Source of the DNA: a virus
Virus record (IMG/VR): IMGVR_UViG_3300025697_000014
Coordinates: 20,952 to 84,951 of that record
Direction: 5' to 3' (one strand)
Length of the DNA: 64,000 nucleotides
The first letter of the stretch is position 1. Every line of letters begins with the position of its first letter. The position numbers and the translations under genes were made by a program. This document shows positions 18,345-27,269 of the stretch, in pieces. The notes beneath the pieces were generated by a model that made no database searches, was not told the DNA's origin, and worked only from the letters and a program-made list of their open reading frames with translations.

Positions 18345-19426
18345 ACAAGCTCCTCTAGACTTTCTGTAAATGTATCTATAACGGTATCAAACAACTCCGG
18401 GTTTCTGTAAAGATCGTAGAACATAGGCATGCTGATGAGTCTCTGCCATACTTCTTCAGCAACGGGTGTTTCACCATCAAACATACTATAGTGGTTCAGT
18501 GGTTTGTAGTGTACACCAGCGCTGACTCCTTTGTCTAGCATCTTGGTAACCAGCTCGTTCCTTATATGTGCTGGTACCCTGATTGGATACAAGTGCCATG
18601 TGTGTTGTCTGTGGTTGGGTGGGAGTAGAAGGTCTAGATATCCACGCAGTGCTAAGTCGTATTCCTTTGCTATACAACGACGGGCTGCGTTTAATCCACC
18701 TAGACGATGGAATTGAGCTAGGCCAATTGCTGCTTGTATATCGTTCCAGTGATACTTGAACCCGACTTCTTCTATATCATAGTCCCACCCATATCGATCC
18801 TGCGAGCGTTCCCAGGTGGACTTGTTGATCCCGCACCACCTTAACGCACGCATACGTTCTGCATAGTGGCGGTTATTGGTGAGAACTGCTCCACCGTCAC
18901 CTGTAGCTAGATTCTTGACTGGGTGGAACGAGAGACAGATCATGTCTCCATATCCAGGTGTTCCGCCGCAGGAATGTGCTGCATCCTGGATAACTGGTAT
19001 ACCTAGATCCCTACGGCCAGCTGGGTAGCCAGCGTAGTCAACTGCTATGATAGCCTTAGTGCGCGGTGTAATCTTTGCTTCTGCGCAGTCCCAGTCTATA
19101 CAGAGAGTCTTGGGATCGATGTCTGCAAGTACTGGCGTAGCCCCCACATAGATAGGAGCCAGACCCGTGCTCACAAATGTTAGCGGAGGAACGATCACCT
19201 CGTCTCCTGGTCCGACGTCTAGTACTAACATAGATAGGTGTAAAGCGGCTGTACCGCTATTCGTAGTAACGCAATAGCGATAACCGTATAACTCGGCCAT
19301 CTCTTTCTCGAATTGCTCAACAACCTTCCCAGTACCCCACCATCCAGATTTCAAGACGCTAACTACAGCGTTTATCTCGGCCTGGGTACAACTGGGTTGT
19401 AACAAAGGAATTACGTTGCTAGGCAT
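18341..19426 (-). CDS. DegT/DnrJ/EryC1-type sugar aminotransferase
   Basis: This 361-residue PLP enzyme has the expected motifs: TNSGTAALHLSM (residues 55-66, PLP phosphate binding), IQDAAHSCGG (D148 binds the pyridine nitrogen) and LSFHPVKNLATGDGG with the Schiff-base lysine at K171. Family members transfer an amino group to a keto-sugar nucleotide. Here it would make an amino sugar for the neighbouring glycosyltransferases. It overlaps neighbours by 8 and 4 nt, so it is co-translated with them. Confidence 0.92.
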   Translation of the reverse strand: MPSNVIPLLQPSCTQAEINAVVSVLKSGWWGTGKVVEQFEKEMAELYGYRYCVTTNSGTAALHLSMLVLDVGPGDEVIVPPLTFVSTGLAPIYVGATPVLADIDPKTLCIDWDCAEAKITPRTKAIIAVDYAGYPAGRRDLGIPVIQDAAHSCGGTPGYGDMICLSFHPVKNLATGDGGAVLTNNRHYAERMRALRWCGINKSTWERSQDRYGWDYDIEEVGFKYHWNDIQAAIGLAQFHRLGGLNAARRCIAKEYDLALRGYLDLLLPPNHRQHTWHLYPIRVPAHIRNELVTKMLDKGVSAGVHYKPLNHYSMFDGETPVAEEVWQRLISMPMFYDLYRNPELFDTVIDTFTESLEELV

Positions 19427-20006
19427 CCAAACTCCTCTTGTGTATAACGATCATGCTCTTGGAGAGATGCATGAACAATATACGGCTTTTGTCAAGACGT
19501 GGATCGCCCCACCGGCCATGTCCATAGTCATTTATCTCGTCTATTAGCGGGCGAAACATATCAACGGTTGTCGGTCCTCCATTGTTGTATTCTGTGCGAT
19601 ATCCAGCGCGTACATCTTCGATAATCCATAGTCCACCAGGTTTAAGATGCGGAAAGCCAAGATCGAAGGCTGTCTTAACATCTACCGATTGGTGGCTACC
19701 ATCATCGACAACAACATCGAACTCTCCAAGCCGCGACCATAGATTGCTATCTGTAGCATCGCCATGATGGAACTTAAAGCGTGGATCGCTTACATTGTTG
19801 ATTTTGATATCTATCCCGTCAACGAGTGAATCTGGCAAGTACTCAAGCCACATCTTAATAGACATACCCTCGTGAACACCAATCTCTAGCAGGTGTAACG
19901 GACGAGGTAGCCAGGACAAATACCACTCGTATCTATACAAGTAGTTGTTTGCCCTTGACGTCTTGTCCGTTCCACATCTCAGACCGATGTCATTCAGGCT
20001 TTCCAT
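19419..20006 (-). CDS. Class I SAM methyltransferase (CmcI/hydroxylase-like)
   Basis: The start is the ATG at 20006 in GGAGGTCTAATG; 195 residues. LLEIGVHEGMSIKMW is the SAM-binding motif I, followed by VDGIDIK and FDVVVDDGSHQSVD, typical of sugar and macrolide O-methyltransferases of the CmcI-like group. It probably methylates a sugar made by the cassette. Confidence 0.85.
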   Translation of the reverse strand: MESLNDIGLRCGTDKTSRANNYLYRYEWYLSWLPRPLHLLEIGVHEGMSIKMWLEYLPDSLVDGIDIKINNVSDPRFKFHHGDATDSNLWSRLGEFDVVVDDGSHQSVDVKTAFDLGFPHLKPGGLWIIEDVRAGYRTEYNNGGPTTVDMFRPLIDEINDYGHGRWGDPRLDKSRILFMHLSKSMIVIHKRSLDA

Positions 20007-20659
20007 TAGACCTCCGGCCACTCGTCAGGGAACCCAGCCTTGTGACGGGCTTCGTATGTCTCCCTATCGATCTTGTTGTGTTCCATGTCTAGAATCTTGA
20101 GACGCTGAGCATCGCGATCCTGATGATGTGTGAATGTTGCTTCTGCGCAGAATACAAGCGCATGTGCTTCATTAGCTCTGAATGTCCACTCGTTATCGCC
20201 ATATTCGACGTAGTACCAGGGGAGACCCATTCTACCATTCATAACGGTATCAACGTATTCCCGAGTACACATCCATAGGGTGGCTAGTGTTCCATAGTGC
20301 CACGGGTCGTGGAAAGCTACAAAGCCCTTGTTGGGCGTGTCTAGGCAAGCCCGTAGCCAGCCATCGTCGAATTCCATATCGTCCGACATAAGAGCAATCC
20401 ACTCGCCAGTTGAGACCTGGTAACCAGCTTCCCACTTCTCTTGTGGGTGTCCGTTACGATAGTCTTCTGGCATAAGCACTACTCGTACATCGAGTAAGTC
20501 CATCATAGCTTCTCTGCTTATGATGTCTGGTGCGTCCAGAATGACGATAATCTCTGTATTAATACCGGCGGTTGTTGCGCGTATGTTAGCGAGTGATCGC
20601 TTGAGACCACCTACTCTGTCTCTACTCGGTATGAGAATGCTGACTAGCGGATCTGCCAT
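20006..20659 (-). CDS. GT2-like glycosyltransferase
   Basis: The 217-residue GT-A protein opens VSILIPSRDRVGGLKRSL, then EIIVILDAPD, and has a DXD-like segment LMSDDMEFDDGWL that would bind the metal and nucleotide sugar. Gene ends overlap neighbours by 1 and 16 nt. It would add a sugar to a phage or host glycan; donor and acceptor are unknown. Confidence 0.85.
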   Translation of the reverse strand: MADPLVSILIPSRDRVGGLKRSLANIRATTAGINTEIIVILDAPDIISREAMMDLLDVRVVLMPEDYRNGHPQEKWEAGYQVSTGEWIALMSDDMEFDDGWLRACLDTPNKGFVAFHDPWHYGTLATLWMCTREYVDTVMNGRMGLPWYYVEYGDNEWTFRANEAHALVFCAEATFTHHQDRDAQRLKILDMEHNKIDRETYEARHKAGFPDEWPEV

Positions 20660-21183
20660 AGCTCTCTCCCTTCTTCCCCATTCCAGTCCTGGAAGAAAAG
20701 GTTGTCCCTTTTCTCGAAGATAGTGATATTGGATTCGTCCTTGTTTACCTCTATTGTCCTGATAGATGGCGAGAACTGCTTCAGGAATGCGACGATGTTA
20801 TCTACGTCCTGTGTGCGCCTAGTATCGTGGAAAGCTAGCTTGCCTCCAATTTTCAGTAGAGGCCATGCGTTAAATGCGAACTCGCGTCGTTTGTCATCGA
20901 CTCCATCATCAAAGATGAGATCGTAGCCACTACCCTTTCTCTCCATGTATTGTTGGTATGTAACAATCTCTATCTCACGTATGTCTAGATCTGAGAGACG
21001 CTTATTGGTGGTCTCAATCCAGTAAGGATCGGTTTCAACCGATTTCATAGGACATGTAGAATAAGCAGCCATCACCTGTGTAGACGCTCCACATCCAAAC
21101 TCTAGGATGCTGGTTGCTTCACAGGCAAGCTTACGTAATACCACAGCGTCTGCTTTACTGATATCGCCAATGTACGGGATCAT
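20644..21183 (-). CDS. SAM-dependent methyltransferase
   Basis: The ATG at 21183 overlaps the previous stop (AATGA), giving 179 residues; the longer frame upstream is a shadow. SILEFGCGASTQVM is motif I, with an acidic residue in MKSVETDPYW and YDLIFDDGVDD as motif II. It resembles enzymes that methylate sugars or small molecules in surface-glycan clusters. Confidence 0.82.
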   Translation of the reverse strand: MIPYIGDISKADAVVLRKLACEATSILEFGCGASTQVMAAYSTCPMKSVETDPYWIETTNKRLSDLDIREIEIVTYQQYMERKGSGYDLIFDDGVDDKRREFAFNAWPLLKIGGKLAFHDTRRTQDVDNIVAFLKQFSPSIRTIEVNKDESNITIFEKRDNLFFQDWNGEEGRELWQIR

Positions 21184-21845
21184 TTCTGTTGAACCTCCAT
21201 GTGCTCTGCTATCTTGGTAGTCCAGTAATTGGACTGACCAACACCAATTGATTTCATATAGTATAGCTCGTCGTCTGATAGGTCGCTTACCTTGTCGTAG
21301 TACCAAGGGACATGTATAGCATCGTAGGGTGGCGCAGAGCGTACAGCGGGGAAATCATGTAGTCGACTACGGCATAGACAGAAAGTTGTGTCAATGTCAC
21401 TGCCATAGAACTGATCGTCTACCTTACGTGACCAAGCAATGGCTTCCCACTTCTTAGCCTGGATACCGATAACTGTCGGTGGTAAGTCGCTGGTCCTTAG
21501 AGAGAAACCAGACTTACACGCAAACTCATGTCTATCTAGACCTAGCTGAAGTACATGCGGCCAATCCTTCGGGATATGGTCGATCTTCAGATCGGGGTCT
21601 GTGACAACGAAACCACCATTGAGACCAAAGTCGTCCAGGATACTCGTTAGCCAGACTACAGCACACCCGTAGTTCATATCCATACGCAGAACCTTGTGAG
21701 GTGTAGTCTCGTAGTACTCCAGCAACGGGGGATATGTACTCTTGTTATCTATGATGATAGGGGTTACCCCAGGACACTCAGCAAGATAGTCTGCCATTCT
21801 GCGCGGAAGGTGAAGACGGTTGTAGTTGATGATAAAGGCATACAT
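21180..21845 (-). CDS. Glycosyltransferase-like protein (GT-A)
   Basis: Starting at the ATG at 21845, the 221-residue protein has MYAFIINYNRLHLPRRMADY, TPIIIDNKS, YGCAVVW and FVVTDPDLKID. These are a GT-A N-terminus and a DPD metal-binding motif. It is close in layout to glycosyltransferases found in virion-glycan clusters. The start is chosen because it sits just after the preceding stop. Confidence 0.75.
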   Translation of the reverse strand: MYAFIINYNRLHLPRRMADYLAECPGVTPIIIDNKSTYPPLLEYYETTPHKVLRMDMNYGCAVVWLTSILDDFGLNGGFVVTDPDLKIDHIPKDWPHVLQLGLDRHEFACKSGFSLRTSDLPPTVIGIQAKKWEAIAWSRKVDDQFYGSDIDTTFCLCRSRLHDFPAVRSAPPYDAIHVPWYYDKVSDLSDDELYYMKSIGVGQSNYWTTKIAEHMEVQQK

Positions 21846-21847
21846 GT

Positions 21848-22339
21848 CTATTTCCCGTTCCTGCATTCAAAGTGGAGCCACCATGGAACATCTTTATCAC
21901 CAGGTGATTTATCGAGATTGATTGACGTAAATCCATAGTTGGTAAGTAGGTCTACCAACGTGATTTTCGTGAAAAGGTTATAGTGCTGATGTGGGTAACC
22001 AGCCTGGTCTCCATACAAGTTTCGCATGAAAGTTTCACGATCAATCGTGCCAGCAACATACTTCTTGATATTAGAGTCAAGGCTAGGAGTAGTGCCGTGT
22101 AGAAGGCCGTGCGGTTTGAGAATTCGCTTCCACTCAGGGAAAACGAGGTGATACTTCCACACAGGAACATGCTCAATTACATCACCAACCCAAATCTCGT
22201 CTACATAGTCGTCCTCAAGAGGAATATCAACGAAGTCACACACTATTTCGATGTGAGGCCCTTCGTCAAAGTCCAAATGAATCCAGTCGTCCAATGGCTT
22301 CTTGGTATTCAGGCCGCAGCCCATGTCCAGCTTAATCAT
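21848..22339 (-). CDS. SAM-dependent methyltransferase
   Basis: The 163-residue protein starts with IKLDMGCGLNTKK (SAM motif I), then WIHLDFDEGP, VDEIWVGDVIEHV and FPEWKRILKPHGLL, the classic class I methyltransferase order. It belongs to the glycan cassette and may methylate a sugar or lipid. A GGAAAGGTGGTACA ribosome site precedes the ATG. Confidence 0.88.
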   Translation of the reverse strand: MIKLDMGCGLNTKKPLDDWIHLDFDEGPHIEIVCDFVDIPLEDDYVDEIWVGDVIEHVPVWKYHLVFPEWKRILKPHGLLHGTTPSLDSNIKKYVAGTIDRETFMRNLYGDQAGYPHQHYNLFTKITLVDLLTNYGFTSINLDKSPGDKDVPWWLHFECRNGK

Positions 22340-22368
22340 TGTACCACCTTTCCATAGTGTATCTCATA

Positions 22369-23190
22369 TCAAGCCTCAGTTGGCTCGACAATATCTGTTT
22401 CTACGTGTTTGTTGAAGCCTCCATCAAAGTATGGTGGAATCTGACCGTTCTGTAGAGCGAGCTTGTATCTGTTGTAGTTCGGCATACCCTGAGAAGCCTG
22501 CCTACTCTTCCATGCTGTATATTCAGCTAGTGGATTTGGATCAATGTGATCGATATCAACGCCATGTAAGAAGCACGATGAATATCCCAGCTTGTGTGCT
22601 CTAAGGGCAGCGATAGCATCGTCAAAGCCATAGACCGTGTCAGGTTGTAGCAAGTAGCCGAATTCAGGTAACATACTTGGATTGAAGCAGTAACAGGTAC
22701 CCATAACGTGGTTCGTTTCCTCGATTACTATCCACGGCTCTCCTGGCTTCTGATCAACCATCAAAAGGCGTGTGCGATAGAATGGTTCCGAAGAAGTAGG
22801 CCGTTCCGGTAGATCCTTGCGCTTCATGCCGAGAATACCAACAGAAGGCATGCGCTCAAGAACGAACTCTACACGCGATGTCCACCCGGGTGTGTTTATG
22901 ACACAATCGTTGTCCATCTTACAGAGAACTTCTCCCTCGTCAGCCAGTCTCCAAGCCTGATTCGTACCACCGGCAATTCCAAGGTTCTCTCCGTTAAAGA
23001 TCACGGAGAAGTTTTCATAGCGTTCCATGACGGTCTGATAAACATAGTGTGTCAGTTTACAAGACCCATTGTCCGATACCACAACGCGGTCTGTGCCTCT
23101 GATGCTCTCCATCAGCACCTCTAGCGTCTTTGCAGTTAGTTCACTCCTGCCGTTCTCTTCTGTGTCCCATACGGGCATTGCGATCAACAT
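22369..23190 (-). CDS. GT2 family glycosyltransferase
   Basis: The 273-residue GT-A enzyme has RVVVSDNGSCKLT, FNGENLGIAGGTNQAW and LCKMDNDCVIN (the DXD-type motif), followed by a C-terminal region with YGFDDAIAAL and HGVDIDH. It is the first enzyme of the leftward glycan cassette, so it is transcribed early in that operon. Confidence 0.9.
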   Translation of the reverse strand: MLIAMPVWDTEENGRSELTAKTLEVLMESIRGTDRVVVSDNGSCKLTHYVYQTVMERYENFSVIFNGENLGIAGGTNQAWRLADEGEVLCKMDNDCVINTPGWTSRVEFVLERMPSVGILGMKRKDLPERPTSSEPFYRTRLLMVDQKPGEPWIVIEETNHVMGTCYCFNPSMLPEFGYLLQPDTVYGFDDAIAALRAHKLGYSSCFLHGVDIDHIDPNPLAEYTAWKSRQASQGMPNYNRYKLALQNGQIPPYFDGGFNKHVETDIVEPTEA

Positions 23191-23492
23191 CTTAGTACTC
23201 CCTCCCTTATTGCTAAATCAAAGTGACTCAAAACATTGTCAAGGAACAAATCGAAGTCTTCTGTAAGTACACCTCCTATACCTCTACACAACATGGCGTT
23301 TCTAAGTCGTATTATAGCGTGCTCTTTTGCATCTACTCGTTTAATACGGCCTTCTCTAAGTGCGTATAGAAGGCTGTCCAAAGTAGCTTTCTGGTCTTTC
23401 GGTAAGCAATATCTTTGCGTGAATTCAAACATATGTGTCATGTACTCCTTTATTATATGCGGTTGTTCGATATAGTCAATTTGTTCGCCCAT
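23184..23492 (-). CDS. Hypothetical protein at the head of the leftward operon
   Basis: I place the start at the ATG at 23492 (MGEQIDYIEQ), 102 residues. The longer open frame upstream is antisense to a real plus-strand gene. The product is helical and charged, without a known motif. The ribosome site is weak. It lies at the divergence point between leftward late genes and rightward genes, so its promoter should be within 23493-23526 or inside the neighbour. Confidence 0.6.
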   Translation of the reverse strand: MGEQIDYIEQPHIIKEYMTHMFEFTQRYCLPKDQKATLDSLLYALREGRIKRVDAKEHAIIRLRNAMLCRGIGGVLTEDFDLFLDNVLSHFDLAIREGVLRC

Positions 23493-23526
23493 AGCTGCTT
23501 CGCAATAAACATCAAATGGAGGTTTG

Positions 23527-24033
23527 ATGAACGTATATACATGCGATTGGATGCAAACAACGGAAGTGCGTAGGTTAAAGAGGACATTCTGGCAGAGGGT
23601 GAAGCAGGGTTTGTTCCGCCCCTTCCAGATCGAGATTGTGGTGACACCTATCGAAGAAGTATACGCAATAGGAGACACCGTATTCATGCACCCATCAATG
23701 TACGAGGGATGGATAACCGACAAGAACGACGAGAACATCATACTCACTAGAGAAGCCGGTAGGGGTAGTGGAACCACAACAGCTATGGTACACAGACTCA
23801 TAGAGTCATTGGTTGTGGATAACCATATCAAGACCGCGACATTGGAGGCCCATACCAACGCATATGGTTGCCAGATACTAGAGAACCTAATCAAGTACTC
23901 GCGGCAAAGAGGTTATGAAGTGGGCCGTATTTTCAGAGACAAGGTTCAGATCGAGAAGAAGTGGGTAGTGGTAAATGGCGGGATGTTTGTGCCCAACCTG
24001 TATACAGACCATCACAAAGAGGGAATAGGATGA
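23527..24033 (+). CDS. Hypothetical protein with degenerate P-loop
   Basis: The ATG at 23527 follows a GGAGG site at 23517; 168 residues. A segment AGRGSGTTTAMVHRLIESL in the middle has the spacing of a Walker A loop, but Thr replaces the invariant Lys. The C-terminal half (RQRGYEVGRIF...WVVVNGGMF) looks like alternating strands and helices. Function unknown. It is the first gene of the rightward region. Confidence 0.7.
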   Translation: MNVYTCDWMQTTEVRRLKRTFWQRVKQGLFRPFQIEIVVTPIEEVYAIGDTVFMHPSMYEGWITDKNDENIILTREAGRGSGTTTAMVHRLIESLVVDNHIKTATLEAHTNAYGCQILENLIKYSRQRGYEVGRIFRDKVQIEKKWVVVNGGMFVPNLYTDHHKEGIG

Positions 24034-24443
24034 ACAAATACGGTGTAGATCTATCGGTAATCAGCAACCAAATGCCTACCCCATATGAAATGATCTTAGA
24101 GCATGAGTTCCTACAACTGACCTTCCTTGGCAATCACTACTCGTCATTTCCATGGCCACCAGTAAGGCAGATTCATGACCTCGTCTCTGATAAGGTAGTA
24201 AGAGTACACTTCGTAGACTACGGGCATGGATACGTAGCCATAGCATCCATCCGTGCATATAAGGACTGGAAAGCACCGGAGGGATGGAGAGCACTTGAAA
24301 CCAAGTATGGTTTTACCACCTTCGTAGCGTTCTATCATGTAGGATGCAAACACAAAGGCATGACAGATGTCAGAGGTCGTGAATTTGAACATACGTATAG
24401 CTGCGCAGAATGTGGATTCTCAGAAACACTCGATAGCTCGTAA
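24030..24443 (+). CDS. Hypothetical protein with C-terminal zinc ribbon
   Basis: Overlapping the previous stop (ATGA), this 137-residue protein ends with HVGCKHKG then CAECGF, a likely metal site. The remainder has no known motif. Confidence 0.7.
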   Translation: MNKYGVDLSVISNQMPTPYEMILEHEFLQLTFLGNHYSSFPWPPVRQIHDLVSDKVVRVHFVDYGHGYVAIASIRAYKDWKAPEGWRALETKYGFTTFVAFYHVGCKHKGMTDVRGREFEHTYSCAECGFSETLDSS

Positions 24444-24454
24444 GGGGAATATAT

Positions 24455-24946
24455 ATGATCTGGAATGATGTAATGTTGGCTCAGTGGGCCTCTGTTGGAG
24501 GTATTTCGCCTTTTGTACCAGAGCTGGTGAACCCAGCGTCTATAGACCTTCGCTGGAGCGGTAGATACCGTTTTCGCGAAGGAGGTAAGTGGTCAGACGT
24601 ACAACTCACCAGTGTGTTGTGGATGAAGCCAGGAGAGCTGTATTTGCTCGATACTCTTGAGTATATTACGATGCCACCAGATGCTGCCGGTGATATCAAG
24701 CTGAAATCTCGCGTTGGACGTAGAGGAATTGAACATTTGCACGCTGGCTTCGTAGAACCGACTTTTGCCGGTACACTAACGCTAGAAATGACAAATGTCC
24801 TCAAATCCCTAGTATCCCTTCAAAACGGAGATCGTCTTGTGCAATTAGTACTAATGTCGATGGCACAAGTCCCGCAGAAGCCCTACTCCGAAGTTGGACA
24901 CTTTATGGGACAAACCGAGCCTACAACAGCGGAAGAACGGGTTTAA
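24455..24946 (+). CDS. dCTP deaminase / dUTPase family protein
   Basis: The 163-residue protein matches the Dcd/dUTPase trimeric fold. PASIDLRWSGRYRF and SRVGRRGIEHLHAGFVEP are the substrate-binding segments, and FAGTLTLEMTN carries the catalytic region (GFxxPxFxGxxTLE). NGDRLVQLVL matches the conserved C-terminal strand. It would deaminate dCTP or hydrolyse dUTP, supplying dTMP precursor and keeping uracil out of phage DNA. Confidence 0.9.
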   Translation: MIWNDVMLAQWASVGGISPFVPELVNPASIDLRWSGRYRFREGGKWSDVQLTSVLWMKPGELYLLDTLEYITMPPDAAGDIKLKSRVGRRGIEHLHAGFVEPTFAGTLTLEMTNVLKSLVSLQNGDRLVQLVLMSMAQVPQKPYSEVGHFMGQTEPTTAEERV

Positions 24947-25068
24947 TAGTGCATAAGCAAAGAAATTCAAGCCGTACTATGAAATAGCTATAGAGTAAAG
25001 GTATTCCCTTGAACGTAGAGGGGTCTCGACGATCACCTATTTCTGCGCACAATCCAAGGAGTAACACG

Positions 25069-25230
25069 ATGAGCAAGATACACAGAGGCGACAAGGTTCA
25101 TATCAAGGGTAACGAATGGAAGACCTATACCATCAAATGCATTTGGGCAGAGAAGAACAAGCGAACTGAGGTTAAGCTAGTAGAACTTGATAGATGGTTC
25201 TCGGCTCACGATTTGGTGAAAGCGAGATGA
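25069..25230 (+). CDS. Small KOW/SH3-like protein
   Basis: The ATG at 25069 follows AAGGAGTAACACG; 53 residues. RGDKVHIKGNEWKTYTIKCI has the pattern of a small beta-barrel binding fold. A copy of the repeated TTCTGCGCACAA motif lies just upstream at 25041. Confidence 0.65.
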   Translation: MSKIHRGDKVHIKGNEWKTYTIKCIWAEKNKRTEVKLVELDRWFSAHDLVKAR

Positions 25231-25421
25231 ATAAATACACTATCTATCTATCGAGCGGGGAAACGATGGTGATTGAGGCCCATAGATGGAAGTATACTGA
25301 TATGGATCTGTCGTTTTATGACGAGAATGGAAAGCGGTTAGCAGTAGTACAACCGGCTAACTACTGTGGCTTCACAATAGAGGAGATGGAAGATGAAGAT
25401 CTACATAGCGGGGCCAATTAG
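25227..25421 (+). CDS. Hypothetical small protein
   Basis: It starts in ATGA overlapping the previous stop; 64 residues, mostly beta. The last 29 nt overlap the next gene. No domain is recognised. Confidence 0.6.
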   Translation: MNKYTIYLSSGETMVIEAHRWKYTDMDLSFYDENGKRLAVVQPANYCGFTIEEMEDEDLHSGAN

Positions 25422-25821
25422 CGGCCTGTCATTCGACGCTGTTCAAGAGTTTTTCACAACCAAGAAGAACATACTAGAGATGGCGGGTCATACCGTTCTT
25501 AGCCCAATGCTGGGTAAAGATGACCTGCGAAACGAGACAGTACTCAGGGGCTATGGATACAAGGGCGCAACAACTACTAACCACGCTATTGTTGAAAGAG
25601 ATAGGTGGATGGTCGAGCAAAGCGATATCGTCTTTGCAGATCTTAGTCATGCTAAAAGCGTGAGCATTGGCACCGTGTTTGAGCTTGCGTGGGCATCTCT
25701 GCTACGAAAGCATACTGTGGTTGTAATCGACAACTTTCACTACCATGCATTCGTCATGGAGGCTGCAGACATCATCTTCGAGACATGTGATGAAGCCCTG
25801 GAATACCTGTCTAAGCTATAA
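25393..25821 (+). CDS. Nucleoside 2-deoxyribosyltransferase-like protein
   Basis: The 142-residue protein opens KIYIAGPISGL and has RDRWMVEQSDIVFADLSHAKSVSIGTVFELAWA, the pattern of the nucleoside deoxyribosyltransferase fold, including the Asp and Glu that contact ribose. Phage members may salvage or modify nucleosides. It follows the dCTP deaminase gene by four genes, so nucleotide metabolism is plausible. Confidence 0.85.
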   Translation: MKIYIAGPISGLSFDAVQEFFTTKKNILEMAGHTVLSPMLGKDDLRNETVLRGYGYKGATTTNHAIVERDRWMVEQSDIVFADLSHAKSVSIGTVFELAWASLLRKHTVVVIDNFHYHAFVMEAADIIFETCDEALEYLSKL

Positions 25822-25830
25822 GGAGGGGTA

Positions 25831-26256
25831 ATGTCTAGGTTCTACGGATGGTTAACTGGTAATCGCGGTACTACGACGAGGTGTGGAACTAGGAATAGCG
25901 GGATTCTCACAAGACTCAGGAGCCTAACTGGGATAGAGGTGTCTACAAAGCTTGGTGAGAAGTTTGACGGCACAGATGTCATATGCTTCTGTATCACTTA
26001 TGGTGAAGAAGTACTCTTTAGAGCTACATGGGACAGAAAGCGTGGTCTTGTAATCTCTATACCGGAAAAGGTGGCCCGTAAACCAATTAGAGTGACTTCT
26101 GAGTGGAATATAGGTGATATCGTAACCATACGCGACCATTCTTTTGTAGTAGAAGGAGAATCTAGCAATATCGTCGCAAGACTTAGGAAAATTGATAAAG
26201 GGGAAAGATATGGAAAACGAACAAATGGAACAGTTGTCTGCGATACAACACAATGA
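25831..26256 (+). CDS. Hypothetical protein
   Basis: This 141-residue protein begins after an AAGGAGGGGTA site. It is basic at the N-terminus and beta-rich after it, with no motif I can name. The last 47 nt overlap the next gene in another frame. Confidence 0.65.
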   Translation: MSRFYGWLTGNRGTTTRCGTRNSGILTRLRSLTGIEVSTKLGEKFDGTDVICFCITYGEEVLFRATWDRKRGLVISIPEKVARKPIRVTSEWNIGDIVTIRDHSFVVEGESSNIVARLRKIDKGERYGKRTNGTVVCDTTQ

Positions 26257-26536
26257 GATTTGGTCGCATTGGATGGATTATCTATTCAAGCAATGTCAGG
26301 AATATCCAGACGGCAGTATGATGATTCCGGCTAGCTTAGTAGAGCACTGGGATAGACAAGTACATACCAAGTATGCCGATCTCACAGGGCAAGAGAAAGA
26401 GAGTGATCGTGAGCAAGTGCGGAAGTTTGCGCATCTTGTGGGAGATCAAAAGTGGATTGATGCTCTAGAAGCAGCGGGCGTTGATAATTGGGATGGATAT
26501 ACCTACGCAATAGATGTATATCAAGGGAGAGGGTGA
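26210..26536 (+). CDS. Conserved phage protein of the RQxxTxYxxLxxxEKESDR type
   Basis: The ATG at 26210 follows GGGGAAAGAT; 108 residues. SHWMDYLFKQCQEYPDGSM, then WDRQVHTKY.DLTGQEKESDRE form a pattern I recall from many phage genomes as a small conserved protein of unknown role. Confidence 0.75.
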   Translation: MENEQMEQLSAIQHNEIWSHWMDYLFKQCQEYPDGSMMIPASLVEHWDRQVHTKYADLTGQEKESDREQVRKFAHLVGDQKWIDALEAAGVDNWDGYTYAIDVYQGRG

Positions 26537-26537
26537 T

Positions 26538-27269
26538 ATGATCATCGTCATTGGACGCGGTCATTCAGGTACGCGGGCTATAGCACATACACTATTAGCC
26601 AGTGGTGTTCATATGGGCCACCATCTCAACGGTGCGGGCGATCTCATTCCAGCAGAGGCCATGTATGACGCAGCTAAGATCTTTAGCAGGTACGTGACCT
26701 ATAAAGGTGACCTGCTGTGGAACTTTGACTCAGCAATGACTATCCGTATCTTGCCAAAAGAGTATAGGTCTGCTTTGGACTTCTATCTACAGGATATAGT
26801 GAATAGCGGTTATGCGCAGAAAGGGTGGAAGCTCCCAGAGACCATTCTATCGCTGCCGTGGATCATTCGTAGGTTCCCTGACGCGCATTACATCTACTGG
26901 GTCCGAGATCCCCGAGATTGCATCCTGGGCAATCATATGACCGATAATCTCAAAGATTTCGGTATCGATTACACAGAAGATGAGGACGTACGAGTAAATC
27001 GCGCTATTTCCTGGAAATATCAGTACAACTTGATGCTTGCAACACCAAAACCAGAGCATTACATCGAAATCAGGTTCGAGGACTTCGTACTAGAGCAGTA
27101 TGATACACTAGGTCGTCTTGAGAACTTCCTGGGGATTCCGTTGGCCACAATACCAGTTCGCGAAGAGTCCATAGGCCGCTGGAAGACACCTCATACCATG
27201 GATAAGATTGGATTCCTAAAGCCCTATATGGCACGCTTTGGATACGAGGAGGAAAACGATGGCGAATAA
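26538..27269 (+). CDS. Sulfotransferase family protein
   Basis: The 243-residue protein has the 5'-phosphosulfate loop MIIVIGRGHSGTRAIAHTL at the N-terminus and IYWVRDPRDCILGNH near residue 125, matching the 3'-phosphate motif RDPRxxxxS/N of PAPS-dependent enzymes. ENFLGIPLA near 200 is also typical. It may sulfate host or virion glycans and could work with the leftward glycan cassette, though it lies in the rightward region. Confidence 0.88.
   Translation: MIIVIGRGHSGTRAIAHTLLASGVHMGHHLNGAGDLIPAEAMYDAAKIFSRYVTYKGDLLWNFDSAMTIRILPKEYRSALDFYLQDIVNSGYAQKGWKLPETILSLPWIIRRFPDAHYIYWVRDPRDCILGNHMTDNLKDFGIDYTEDEDVRVNRAISWKYQYNLMLATPKPEHYIEIRFEDFVLEQYDTLGRLENFLGIPLATIPVREESIGRWKTPHTMDKIGFLKPYMARFGYEEENDGE

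Noticed and set aside
23493-23894. N-terminal extension of the minus-strand gene at 23184
   Set aside because: It is antisense to the plus-strand gene at 23527 and hydrophobic in an irregular way; the ATG at 23492 fits better.
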